The notes beneath the pieces were generated by a model that saw nothing but the letters and a program-made list of their open reading frames with translations, had not been told where the DNA came from and did no database searches. A stretch of DNA of 64,000 nt from Knoellia remsis (GTDB taxonomy: Bacteria > Actinomycetota > Actinomycetes > Actinomycetales > Dermatophilaceae): NCBI RefSeq assembly GCF_003002895.1, contig NZ_PVTI01000002.1, positions 182,213 to 246,212 of the forward strand, written 5' to 3'. How positions within the stretch are numbered: position 1 is the stretch's first letter; each line of letters begins with the position of its first letter. Below are positions 24,721-33,255 of the stretch, piece after piece. Both the position numbers and the translations under genes were made by a program.

Positions 24721-25761
24721 TCAGCCTTCGAGAGCGGTGACGACGGGACCGATGACCGTGATCGCCGGAGGCGTGAGGTCCTCAGCGGCGGCGACCGAGG
24801 CGATGTCCGAGACGGTCGCGCGGACAGAGCGCTGGCTCGGCATCGCACCGTCCGCGATGCAGGCCGCGGGCGTGTCGGGGTCGAGACCGTGCTCGACGAG
24901 GACCTCGCAGATCTCCCCGAGCGCGGCGACCCCCATGAGGATGACGATGGTGAGCCCGCTCTGCGCGAGGGCAGCCCAGTCGGCGTCGTTGCGTTCGTCG
25001 CGCGGTCCCACGTGTCCCGACACGACGACGAAACCCTGCGTCACTCCGCGGTGGGTCAGCGGGATGCCGGCCAGGGCCGGGACGGCCACAGCCGACGTGA
25101 CCCCGGGCACGACCTCGACGGGGAGGCCGTGGGCGACGCAGGCATTCCACTCCTCGCCGCCCCGGCCGAAGACGTAGCTGTCGCCGCCCTTGAGCCGCAC
25201 GACGTGCTTGCCGGCGAGGGCATTCTGGACGAGGAGGTCATTGATGGCCTCCTGTGGGGTGAACGCGCCGCGCGGGATCTTGCCGACGTGGACGACCTCG
25301 GCGTCCGGGCGTGCGTCGGCGAGGGCCGACAGGGGTGCGAGCCGGTCGCAGACGAGGACGTCGGCCTCGCGGATCGCGCGCAGCCCGGCGACCGTGAGAA
25401 GGTCCGCCGACCCCGGCCCGCCACCGACGAGCGTGACCCGTCCCGGGGAGGCGTCGCGTGGGGCGTCGAGAGCCTCCGCTGCGTCGGGTTCACGACGAGC
25501 AGGGGCCGTCGCGTCGTCGGTCAGCGGGTCACGTACGACGACGTCGAAGTCGGTGAGGTGAACCTCGCCGAGGACCGTGATGAGCTGTCGCCCGGCGAGG
25601 TCCTCGAGCGTCGCGCGCGTGGCCGTGTCGGTGGATCCCATCGGTGTCACCGCGACATCGGCACCCTGGTCGGTGAGGGCGTGGACCGTCTCGGCGATGC
25701 GGCGGCCGGGCGAGGTCACGAGGACACGCGAGCCGGCAGGCACGGGAAGGGTCAGGCTCAT
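24721..25761 (-). CDS. cobA: Uroporphyrinogen-III C-methyltransferase with a relic N-terminal domain
   Basis: A 346-residue protein. Residues 108-346 are a complete SUMT (GRVTLVGGGPGSADLLTVAG, VCDRLA, GKIPRGAFTPQEAIN, RLKGGDSYVFGRGGEE), which adds the C2 and C7 methyls to make precorrin-2. Residues 8-80 look like the first Rossmann half of a CysG/SirC precorrin-2 dehydrogenase (VLVTSPGRRIAETVHALTDQGADVAVTP, then LEDLAGRQLITVL), but without the Gly-rich dinucleotide loop. That part is probably inactive. The start overlaps nothing; its start lies just past the end of the CobB-CobC gene (4-bp overlap). Confidence 0.93.
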   Translation of the reverse strand: MSLTLPVPAGSRVLVTSPGRRIAETVHALTDQGADVAVTPMGSTDTATRATLEDLAGRQLITVLGEVHLTDFDVVVRDPLTDDATAPARREPDAAEALDAPRDASPGRVTLVGGGPGSADLLTVAGLRAIREADVLVCDRLAPLSALADARPDAEVVHVGKIPRGAFTPQEAINDLLVQNALAGKHVVRLKGGDSYVFGRGGEEWNACVAHGLPVEVVPGVTSAVAVPALAGIPLTHRGVTQGFVVVSGHVGPRDERNDADWAALAQSGLTIVILMGVAALGEICEVLVEHGLDPDTPAACIADGAMPSQRSVRATVSDIASVAAAEDLTPPAITVIGPVVTALEG

Positions 25762-28307
25762 GCGATGCGTTCCTGCGTGGTGAGGACGGTGGCGAGCTCA
25801 CGCAACATCCCGTCGATCGTCTGCGGGTCCCGCACCGCGATGCGGACCCACTCGGGGCCGAGCCCTGGGAAGGTGTCACCACGCCGCAGGGCATAGCCAC
25901 GCTCGCGCATCCGCTCGCGCACCCCGGCGCCGACGGTGACGAGGACGAACGAGGTCTGCGACGCGATGGGGGAGAGGCCGAGGGCGCGCAGCCCCGCGAC
26001 GAGGTGGTTCCGCCAGAGATCCGTCTCACGGGTCGCCGCCTCCGCCTCGGCCACGGCTGCGGGGGTCGAGGTCGCCTCCATGACGCTCGCCGCGAGGCTG
26101 CTCACCGACCAGTGCGGCTGCTGCCGGGCGAGCGCGCCGACCACGGCGGGGGAGCCGACGGCATACCCCGCGCGCAGACCGGCGAGACCCCACGTCTTCG
26201 TCAGGGAACGCAGCACGAGGACGCCGTCCATGTCGGGCGAGATGAGCGAGTCTCGTTCTCCCGTAATGGTGTCCATGAACGCCTCGTCGACGACGAGCAG
26301 CCGACCGGGTCGCCGGAGCGACTCGAGTACGGACCGTGGGTGCAGCACTCCGGTGGGGTTCGTCGGGTTGCCGATGACGACGAGGTCGGCGTCGTCGGGC
26401 ACGCGACCGGGCTCGAGCCGGAACCCGTCCGCTGCATCGAGGACGACACGCTCGGGGACGACGCCCGCGCGGCGCAGTGCGGCCTCCGGCTCGGTGAACT
26501 GGGGGTGGACGACGACCGGTCGGCGAGCGTCGGTCATGCGCGCCAGCAGGACGAACGCCTCCGCGGCGCCGCTCGTCGGCAGGACCGTGTCCTCACCGAC
26601 CCCGTGCCGGCGAGCGAGCGCTCGGGTCGCCCCGCGGACGTCGGGGTATGCCGCGAGGTCGCCGATGTGCTCGCGCAGCCGGTTCGCGAGCCACGGCGGT
26701 GGTGCGGCGAGCCGGACGTTGACGGCGAGGTCGACCAGATGGGGGTCGGTCTCCAGGTCGCCATGGTGTTCCAGCAGGTCCTCGCCGGGGTCGTGCGCAT
26801 TCCCGCTGCCCGGGTGGTTGGTCGCAGCGGGCGCGTTCCCGCCGGTGCCACTCTCATTGGTGCTGCGCGCATCGACGACGGACCGGACGCCCGGTGCGCC
26901 GGGGTCGACGGAGCGCTCGTGCGGGCTCGCGTGGACAGCCTCGGCGAAACGGAGGCCGAGCTCGGGGTGACCGGCCCAGTGCGTGTGCAGGTAGCTCGCG
27001 TGCACGGTGGGCGATCCGGTGCCCGCCGGGTCGAGCGACCAGCCCTCCGGCGAACCGTCCGCGGCCGAGCCGTGGAGGCGCCACGCCGCGCGTTCCCCGT
27101 GGCCGGGCGTGGTCCGGGTGCGGTGGAACTCGTGCCCCCGCACCTCCGCCCCGGCCGGTGCGAGCAGGGTGTCCTCCGGGGCTGTGGCCGTGACGTAGCG
27201 CAGGGTGAGCCGGGGGTGCATTGCCGCGCGCGCGGGCACGGCGCCGACGAGCCCGTGCCCGTCGACCGCCTCGCAGAGGTAGAGCAGGCCGGCACACTCC
27301 GCGACCGTGGGCACACCGGAGAGGACGGCGTCGCGCACGTCCGCGAGGAGACGGCGGTTCGTCGAGAGGGCGCCGGCGTGGACTTCCGGGAAGCCGCCGC
27401 CGAGGTAGATGCCGGCGGTTCCGGCGGGCAGCGCGGTGTCGAGGGCCGGGTCGAAGACGACCGGTTCGAGTCCGAGGGCTCGCAACTGCTCCTCGGTCTC
27501 GGCATAGCGGAAGGTGAACGCCCGCCCGCCGGCGACGGCAACCCGGCGGGACGGCATACGAGCGCGGTCGGGGAGAGTGACGGGCGACCAGGGCAGGGTG
27601 TCGAGATCCGGTGCGGCAGAAGCGATCTCGACGATCGCGTCGAGGTCGATGAGCTCTGCGGTCTGCTCCGCGAGGCGGTCGAGGGCGGCTGCGGCCTCGG
27701 GTCGTTCGGCCGCCGGCACGAGACCGAGGTGCCGCGACGGTGCACTGACACCGGCGTCACGGGGGAGCACGCCGAGGACCGGGACGCCGAGCTGCTCGAC
27801 ACTGCGACGCACCTCGTCGGCGTGCCGCGTCGAGCCCGCCTTGTTGAGGATCACCCCGGCGACGCGTACATCCGGGTCGAAGGTGCGCAGGCCATGGACG
27901 GTGGCCGCGACGGTGCGCGACGCCGACGAGATGTCGATGACGACGACGACCGGGCTGCGGGTGAGCGTCGCGACGTGCGCGGTCGAGGCCCACCCGTCCG
28001 TGCCGAGGCGGCCGTCGAAGAGCCCCATGACGCCTTCGACGACGGTGAGGTCGGCAGGGTCCGGTGTCGCCGCCCCGTGCGCGAGCAGTGGCAGGATGCG
28101 CGACTCGCCCTGGAGCCACGGGTCGAGGTTGCGGCCCGGGCGTCCGGTTGCGAGCTCGTGGTAGCCGGGGTCGATGAAGTCCGGCCCGACCTTCGCCCCT
28201 GCGACGACGTGCCCCGCCCGGGTGAGCGCGGCCATGACACCGACGGCCACGGTGGTCTTGCCCTGGCCGGAGGCGGCGGCCGCGATGACGACCCGGGGGA
28301 GCCTCAC
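25758..28307 (-). CDS. cobB-cobC: Cobyrinate a,c-diamide synthase fused to CobC (L-Thr-O-3-P decarboxylase-like)
   Basis: A single 849-residue frame with two enzymes. Residues 1-460 are CbiA/CobB: P-loop AASGQGKTT (11-19), GPDFIDPGYH, and a class I glutaminase domain with Cys338 (AECAGLLYL) and His in ASYLHTHW. Residues 461-510 are a loose linker. Residues 511-849 are a PLP aminotransferase-fold CobC: NPTNPTGVL, DEAFMD, and PLP Lys704 in SLTKTWGLAGLRAGY. It would amidate the a and c side chains and supply aminopropanol phosphate. The GTG start overlaps cobO's stop; GTG 28310 is an alternative. Confidence 0.93.
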   Translation of the reverse strand: MRLPRVVIAAAASGQGKTTVAVGVMAALTRAGHVVAGAKVGPDFIDPGYHELATGRPGRNLDPWLQGESRILPLLAHGAATPDPADLTVVEGVMGLFDGRLGTDGWASTAHVATLTRSPVVVVIDISSASRTVAATVHGLRTFDPDVRVAGVILNKAGSTRHADEVRRSVEQLGVPVLGVLPRDAGVSAPSRHLGLVPAAERPEAAAALDRLAEQTAELIDLDAIVEIASAAPDLDTLPWSPVTLPDRARMPSRRVAVAGGRAFTFRYAETEEQLRALGLEPVVFDPALDTALPAGTAGIYLGGGFPEVHAGALSTNRRLLADVRDAVLSGVPTVAECAGLLYLCEAVDGHGLVGAVPARAAMHPRLTLRYVTATAPEDTLLAPAGAEVRGHEFHRTRTTPGHGERAAWRLHGSAADGSPEGWSLDPAGTGSPTVHASYLHTHWAGHPELGLRFAEAVHASPHERSVDPGAPGVRSVVDARSTNESGTGGNAPAATNHPGSGNAHDPGEDLLEHHGDLETDPHLVDLAVNVRLAAPPPWLANRLREHIGDLAAYPDVRGATRALARRHGVGEDTVLPTSGAAEAFVLLARMTDARRPVVVHPQFTEPEAALRRAGVVPERVVLDAADGFRLEPGRVPDDADLVVIGNPTNPTGVLHPRSVLESLRRPGRLLVVDEAFMDTITGERDSLISPDMDGVLVLRSLTKTWGLAGLRAGYAVGSPAVVGALARQQPHWSVSSLAASVMEATSTPAAVAEAEAATRETDLWRNHLVAGLRALGLSPIASQTSFVLVTVGAGVRERMRERGYALRRGDTFPGLGPEWVRIAVRDPQTIDGMLRELATVLTTQERIA

Positions 28308-28918
28308 CACTCGATGCCCTTCTGGCCCTTCTGGCCCTCGTCGAAGGGGTGCTTGACCTTGGTCATGTCGGTGACGACATCGGCGATCTCGACGAGCCGG
28401 GGGTGGGGGTCGCGGCCGGTGATGACGACGTGCTGGTGCCCGCCGCGGCTCGTCAGCACCTCGACGACCTCGTCGACGTCGACCCAGCCCCACTTGAGGA
28501 CATAGGTGAACTCGTCGAGGACGTAGAGCCCGTGGGTTTCGGCCTCGAGGCGCCGGCGGATCTCGGCCCAGCCTTCGCGGGCGGCCTCGGCGTGGTCCTC
28601 CTCCGAGCCGGCCTTGCGTGACCACGACCAGCCCGAGCCCATCTTGTGCCACTCGACCGGGCCGCCCTCGCCGGTCTGCTCGTGCAGCCGGCCGAGCGCC
28701 TCGAGCGCCGACTGTTCGCCGATGCGCCACTTGGCGGACTTCACGAACTGGAAGACGCCGATCGACCACCCCTGGCTCCAGCCGCGCAGCGCCAGACCGA
28801 ATGCCGCGGTCGACTTGCCCTTGCCGGTGCCGCCGTGGACGAGGACGAGGGGGCGGTTGCGCCGCTGCCGCGTCGTGAGGCCGTCCTGCGCGGTGACGGG
28901 GACCTGTCCGCGCGGCAT
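28304..28918 (-). CDS. cobO: Cob(I)yrinic acid a,c-diamide adenosyltransferase
   Basis: A 204-residue CobO/BtuR-type ATP:corrinoid adenosyltransferase. The P-loop GGTGKGKST is at 29-37; FQFVKSAKWRIGE, LYVLDEFTYVLKWGWVD and VVITGRDPHPRLVEIAD are characteristic. It adds the adenosyl group to the reduced cobalt. The ATG overlaps the chelatase stop (TGATG) and its own stop overlaps the next gene's GTG. Confidence 0.97.
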   Translation of the reverse strand: MPRGQVPVTAQDGLTTRQRRNRPLVLVHGGTGKGKSTAAFGLALRGWSQGWSIGVFQFVKSAKWRIGEQSALEALGRLHEQTGEGGPVEWHKMGSGWSWSRKAGSEEDHAEAAREGWAEIRRRLEAETHGLYVLDEFTYVLKWGWVDVDEVVEVLTSRGGHQHVVITGRDPHPRLVEIADVVTDMTKVKHPFDEGQKGQKGIEW

Positions 28919-31074
28919 CAGGCGACCTTGCCCGTTGTGCGGGTGCCGCGGGTGCGACCGGCGCGCCAGTCCTCGCGCGCGGCGGCGACGCTGTCGACGA
29001 TGGCGCCGGCGGCGACCTCGCCGAGCGGGACGTGGGTGGCACCCATCCGCGCGGCCAGGTCGGCAGCGAGCCCGAGGCGGAATCGCCCTGTCTCGCAGTC
29101 GATCACGACCGACTGGTGCCCGGTGCGGCCCCAGGCGTCAGCGATGGTGCGCGCCCGCTCCAGTGCCTCCGGTCCGGCTGTCGCTCGACCGTCGGTGACG
29201 ACGACGAGGAGCGGACGTCGCTTCGGGTCACGCAGCTTCTCGGTGGCGAGGACCTTGGTCGACAGGAGCAGCCCTTCGGCGAGCGGGGTCCGTCCGCCGT
29301 GCGGAAGCGTGGTGAGCGAGCGCGCGGCCGCGTCGACGGACGACGTGGGATGCAGCGCGACCTCGGCGTCGTGCCCGCGGAAGGTCACGAGGCCCACCCG
29401 GTCCCGCCGCTGGTACGCGTCGAGGAGCAGCGACAGCACCGCCGTCTTGACCTCCTCCATCCGCCGGCGCGCGCCCATCGACCCGGACGCGTCGACCGCG
29501 AGCAGGACGAGGTTGGACTCCTGCCCCTGGGTCACGGCGGTGCGCAGGTCGTCGGGCCGGACCTCCAGGCGTCCGTATGCCGTCCCGCGCGTCGCGCGGT
29601 GCCGCGCGGCTTCGAGGATGGTCGCCGGGAGGTGGGCCCGGCCGCTGCCCGCGGTTGTGGACCCGATGGTGTGACCGGTGCGGGTGAGCGCCCGGCTCCG
29701 GCGTCCCTCTGCCCCCGAGCCGAGGCCGGTGAGGGTGAAGGTGCGCGCCCGGAACGGGGTGCCGGCTGTGGCGACTCCGGCGGCGACGGCTCCTCCCGTC
29801 GCAGGCTGTTCCGCCTGCTGCTCGGCGTCCGGATCGTCGGTGGTGTCCGTGTCGCCGCCTGGAGTCGACGCGTCTGCGTCGGACGACTCGGCAGGCTCTC
29901 GCGGGGCCTCGGGGCGCTCCGAGGGGTCGGGCGACGTGCCGTCGGGGTCGGTGTCAGAGGTGTCGGCCCCGGCTTCGTCTGCTGGGCTCGGCGAGTCCTT
30001 CGGCCCGTCACCGGCATCGTCGGCACCTCCGCCGTCCGGGCCACCGTCACCCGGGTCGTCGTCGTCCGGCTCGTCGCCGAGGAGCTGGTCGAGCAGCTCC
30101 TCGTCGAGGCCGGGGGCGTCGAAGGGGTTGCGACGCCGGCGGTGCGGCAACGCGAAGATCGCCGCCGCCCGGATGTCCGCCCGGGTGACGCGGTCGCGTC
30201 CGTGCCACGCCGCGTGCGCCATCGCGGCCCGGGCGGTGACGATGTCGGCGCGCATGCCGTCGACCTCGAAACCGGCGCAGACGCGAGCGATCGTCGACAG
30301 GGCGCGCTCGCTCAGCTCGACGTCCTCGACGGCAGCCCGCGCGGAGGCGACCCGGTCCGCGAGGTCGCGTTGCGCGGCGGCATACGACTGCGCGAAGCCG
30401 ACCGGGTCGGCGTCGAACGCGAGCCGGCGACGCACGACCTCGGCGCGCTGCTGCGGGTCGCGTGAGGCCGCGACCTCGACGGTGAGACCGAAGCGGTCGA
30501 GCAGCTGCGGCCGCAGCTCGCCCTCCTCGGGGTTCATCGTGCCGACGAGGACGAGCCGCGCCGCGTGGCTCACCGATACCCCGTCGCGCTCGACTGTGTT
30601 GCGGCCCATTGCCGCGGCGTCGAGGAGGAGGTCGACGAGGTGGTCGTGCAGGAGGTTGACCTCGTCGACGTAGAGGATGCCGCGGTGGGCGTCGGCGAGC
30701 AGCCCCGGCTGGAAGGCCGCCTCGCCGGCGCCGAGGGCCTTGCCGAGGTCGAGCGAGCCGATGACCCGGTCCTCGGTCGCACCGACGGGGAGCTCGACGA
30801 GCCGAGCCGAGCGCGTGCTCGTCGGCGCGTCCGTAGGGTGCGGGCCGTCGGGGCAGGTGGGGTCGGGCCGAGCCGGGTCGCAGCCGAACCGGCAACCGTC
30901 GACGACCGACTGCTCGGGCAGCAGGTCGACGAGTCCGCGGACGACGGTCGACTTGGCGGTGCCCTTCTCGCCGCGCACGAGGACGCCGCCGATCGAGGGC
31001 GAGACGGTCGTGAGGACGAGGGCGAGGGAGAGGTCGTCGGCTCCGACGACAGCGGTGAAGGGGAAGTGCGTCAC
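28918..31074 (-). CDS. ChlI-ChlD fusion, ATPase/VWA subunit of the cobaltochelatase
   Basis: A 718-residue AAA+ plus von Willebrand factor A protein. Residues 1-330 form the ChlI-type ATPase (Walker A GEKGTAKST 35-43, ILYVDEVNLL, LVGTMNPEEG). A long acidic Asp/Pro-rich hinge follows. The VWA domain starts near 522 with MIDAS DASGSMG (528-534) and TDGRATAG. Actinobacteria use such a Mg-chelatase-like protein with CobN instead of CobS and CobT. GTG 31074 is placed by AAGGAG nine bases upstream, just behind the riboswitch's terminal hairpin. Confidence 0.92.
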   Translation of the reverse strand: MTHFPFTAVVGADDLSLALVLTTVSPSIGGVLVRGEKGTAKSTVVRGLVDLLPEQSVVDGCRFGCDPARPDPTCPDGPHPTDAPTSTRSARLVELPVGATEDRVIGSLDLGKALGAGEAAFQPGLLADAHRGILYVDEVNLLHDHLVDLLLDAAAMGRNTVERDGVSVSHAARLVLVGTMNPEEGELRPQLLDRFGLTVEVAASRDPQQRAEVVRRRLAFDADPVGFAQSYAAAQRDLADRVASARAAVEDVELSERALSTIARVCAGFEVDGMRADIVTARAAMAHAAWHGRDRVTRADIRAAAIFALPHRRRRNPFDAPGLDEELLDQLLGDEPDDDDPGDGGPDGGGADDAGDGPKDSPSPADEAGADTSDTDPDGTSPDPSERPEAPREPAESSDADASTPGGDTDTTDDPDAEQQAEQPATGGAVAAGVATAGTPFRARTFTLTGLGSGAEGRRSRALTRTGHTIGSTTAGSGRAHLPATILEAARHRATRGTAYGRLEVRPDDLRTAVTQGQESNLVLLAVDASGSMGARRRMEEVKTAVLSLLLDAYQRRDRVGLVTFRGHDAEVALHPTSSVDAAARSLTTLPHGGRTPLAEGLLLSTKVLATEKLRDPKRRPLLVVVTDGRATAGPEALERARTIADAWGRTGHQSVVIDCETGRFRLGLAADLAARMGATHVPLGEVAAGAIVDSVAAAREDWRAGRTRGTRTTGKVA

Positions 31075-31090
31075 GTCGCGGGTCTCCTTG

Positions 31091-31240
31091 GGGCGAGTGA
31101 CCACGCTCGCCCAATCAGCGGCTCACGCCGGGGCACCGGGCGCGAGGGCCCCCGACGACGTCCTGGCTCTCCCGACGGGACGGGATCACAGTGGCGGGAC
31201 CGCTCCGGAGTTGCACCGGTATTCCTCGCGGGGACCGGCG
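31091..31240 (-). ncRNA. Cobalamin riboswitch upstream of the chelatase-cobO operon
   Basis: Read on the minus strand, P1 is CCGGCG/CCGGCG-complement (31240-31235 with 31131-31126). The core GGTGCAACTCCGGAGCGG and CCGCCACTGTGA is the diagnostic B12-box region, followed by GAGAGCCAGGA. Downstream, GGGCGAG/CTCGCCC (31112-31106 with 31097-31091) forms a 7-bp stem directly before the AAGGAG ribosome-binding site. Without a T-tract this looks like translational rather than transcriptional control. The operon should be shut off by adenosylcobalamin. Confidence 0.93.
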
Positions 31241-31243
31241 CCA

Positions 31244-32206
31244 TCATGACACGGACCCCGACACGGTCGGCGAGGCGCTCGACGTCCTTGCCGTCGAGCG
31301 ATCCTCCAGGCGCGGCGTGGCGTCACGGTCGGCCAGCCCCTGCCAGGTCACCCGGAGCCGGTCAGTGTGCTCCACCCGGGCCGCGACTCCGAAGACCTGC
31401 GCCACGAGGTCACTGGTGAGGACGTCCTCGGCGGGTCCGTGGGCGGCGAGCCGGCCGCCATCGAGGACGACGAGGTCGTCGCAGAACGCCGCGGCGAGGT
31501 CGAGGTCGTGGAGGACGACGACGGTGCTCATGCCGAGCGCGACGATCGTCGAGAGGAAGCTCAGCTGGTGGCGGACGTCGAGATGGTTCGTCGGCTCGTC
31601 GAGCAGCAACAGCTCCGGCCCCTGCACGAGGGCACGCGCGAGGTGGGCGCGTTGCCGCTCACCGCCGGAGAGCGTCGCCCACGAGCGGTCCTCGAGGGCG
31701 TCCATCTCGACCCGACGCATGGCGTCGTCGAGGCGGGCGTCGTCGACGGGCACACCGAACGGCCACCGGCCGCGATGCGGCACGAGCCCGAGGGCGACGA
31801 CGTCGCGCACGGTGAGGTCGAGCGTCGTCGACGGGTGTTGCTCGACGAGCGCGACGCGCTGGGCGCGTTCGCGGCTCGGCATCCGGTGGACGTCCTCGCC
31901 GCGCAGTCGGACCGTGCCGTATGCCGGTCGGCGCAGTCCGCCGAGCAGGTGCAGGAGGGTGGTCTTGCCGGAGCCGTTGGGGCCGACGACCCCGGTGACG
32001 ACGTCGGGCCGCAGGGTGCACGTCACGTCGTCGAGCACCGGCGTTCCGCCGGCCGCCCACGAGAGGCGCTCCGCGGTGAGGAAAGGCTCGCCGGAACGTG
32101 CCGACGCAACGGCAGCGGACGGCATACCGGAAACGCCGTTTGTGTGCCGGAGGGGAGGGATGGGTGAGTTGTGCACGCCGGATGTGTGCGGCAGGTCGGC
32201 GGTCAT
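31244..32206 (-). CDS. btuD: Cobalamin/corrinoid ABC transporter ATPase
   Basis: A 320-residue FecE/BtuD-type ATPase: Walker A GPNGSGKTT (75-83), signature LSGGERQR, Walker B LLLLDEPTNHLD, and switch LHDLD. The first ~40 residues are not conserved and contain a DUS-like word (GMPSA), so a start at Met28 is possible. The ATG overlaps the btuC stop. The gene's 3' end abuts the next operon's riboswitch. Confidence 0.92.
   Translation of the reverse strand: MTADLPHTSGVHNSPIPPLRHTNGVSGMPSAAVASARSGEPFLTAERLSWAAGGTPVLDDVTCTLRPDVVTGVVGPNGSGKTTLLHLLGGLRRPAYGTVRLRGEDVHRMPSRERAQRVALVEQHPSTTLDLTVRDVVALGLVPHRGRWPFGVPVDDARLDDAMRRVEMDALEDRSWATLSGGERQRAHLARALVQGPELLLLDEPTNHLDVRHQLSFLSTIVALGMSTVVVLHDLDLAAAFCDDLVVLDGGRLAAHGPAEDVLTSDLVAQVFGVAARVEHTDRLRVTWQGLADRDATPRLEDRSTARTSSASPTVSGSVS
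32115..32127 (+). repeat. DUS-like 13-mer in the btuD N-terminal extension
   Basis: An exact GCGGACGGCATAC, read on the minus strand as GMPSA in the non-conserved leader of BtuD. Confidence 0.75.
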
Positions 32207-33255
32207 GACCGCACCGCCTGTCGACGCAGCAGGATGACGAGGGCTGGGGTGCCGACCGCCGCGGTGACCACCCCGACGGGCAGCTCCTGACCGGGGGAGA
32301 GGGTGCGCGCGAGGGTGTCGGCCCAGAGCATGAGCAGCCCTCCGGCGAGCGCCGACAGCGGGAGCACGGCGCGGTGCGATGGACCGACGAGCAGGCGCAC
32401 GACGTGCGGCACCGTGAGGCCGACGAACCCGATCGGCCCGACGAGCGCCACGGTCGCGGCGGTGAGGAGCGCGCATCCGGTGAGCAGCACCCACCGCACC
32501 CGCTCGGTGTGCACGCCGAGCGAGCTCGCGCTGACGTCACCGAAGGCGAACGCGTCGAGCCGGGTGGCGAACCCGAGCAGCCCGACGACGGCGACCACGG
32601 TGAGGGGTCCGAGGAGGAGGGTGTCGGCGGCGCGCACCCCGGAGAACGAGCCCATCGTCCAGCGCAGCACCTGGCGGGCGCCGTCGCGGTCGCCGAAGAC
32701 CATGACGACGCACGAGGTGAACGCTGCCGCGACCTGGCCTATCGCGACGCCCGCGAGGATGGTGCGCCCCGGCGGCAGCGTCCCGGACCGTCCGGTGGCG
32801 AGGGCGAGGACGAGCCCCAGGGCCACGAGCCCGCCGACGAACGCCCCGACGGACAGCACGAGGTTCGTCGACAGGCCGGGCACGGTCCAGCCGAGGACGA
32901 GCACGGCCACGGCCCCCGCCGCCGCGCCGCTCGAGATGCCGAGGAGGTAGGGGTCGGCGAGGTCGTTGCCGGTGAGCGACTGGAGCACCGCGCCGCACTG
33001 GGAGAGCAGGATGCCGACGCACACCGCGAGGACGACGCGCGGCATCCGCATCTGCCAGACGATCTCGTCGGCGATGCGGGTCACGCCCGGTCCGTCGATG
33101 AGCCCGAGCCGGCGCGCGACGACCGCGACCGTGTCGCCCGGGGACACCGGGACCGAACCGACGCCGAGGACGAGCACGGCACTGCCGAGAAGCAGACCCA
33201 ACAGCGCGACCCCCACCGTGAGGCGGGCCGCGGAGCCGTGGCGGCGCGGGGTCAT
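32203..33255 (-). CDS. btuC: Cobalamin/corrinoid ABC transporter permease
   Basis: A 350-residue FecCD/BtuC-family permease with about ten hydrophobic segments. Conserved points are RMPRVVLAVCVGILLSQCGAVLQSLTGNDLADPYLLGISSGAA and the coupling-region GPIGFVGLTVPHVVRLLVGPSHRAVLPLSAL. ATG 33255 overlaps the btuF stop by 4 bp. The riboswitch ahead of btuF identifies the substrate as cobalamin or a precursor. Confidence 0.95.
   Translation of the reverse strand: MTPRRHGSAARLTVGVALLGLLLGSAVLVLGVGSVPVSPGDTVAVVARRLGLIDGPGVTRIADEIVWQMRMPRVVLAVCVGILLSQCGAVLQSLTGNDLADPYLLGISSGAAAGAVAVLVLGWTVPGLSTNLVLSVGAFVGGLVALGLVLALATGRSGTLPPGRTILAGVAIGQVAAAFTSCVVMVFGDRDGARQVLRWTMGSFSGVRAADTLLLGPLTVVAVVGLLGFATRLDAFAFGDVSASSLGVHTERVRWVLLTGCALLTAATVALVGPIGFVGLTVPHVVRLLVGPSHRAVLPLSALAGGLLMLWADTLARTLSPGQELPVGVVTAAVGTPALVILLRRQAVRS

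Noticed and set aside
26004..28505. Long plus-strand open frame over the cobB-cobC gene
   Set aside because: Antisense shadow; the minus-strand frame has all catalytic motifs of two enzymes.
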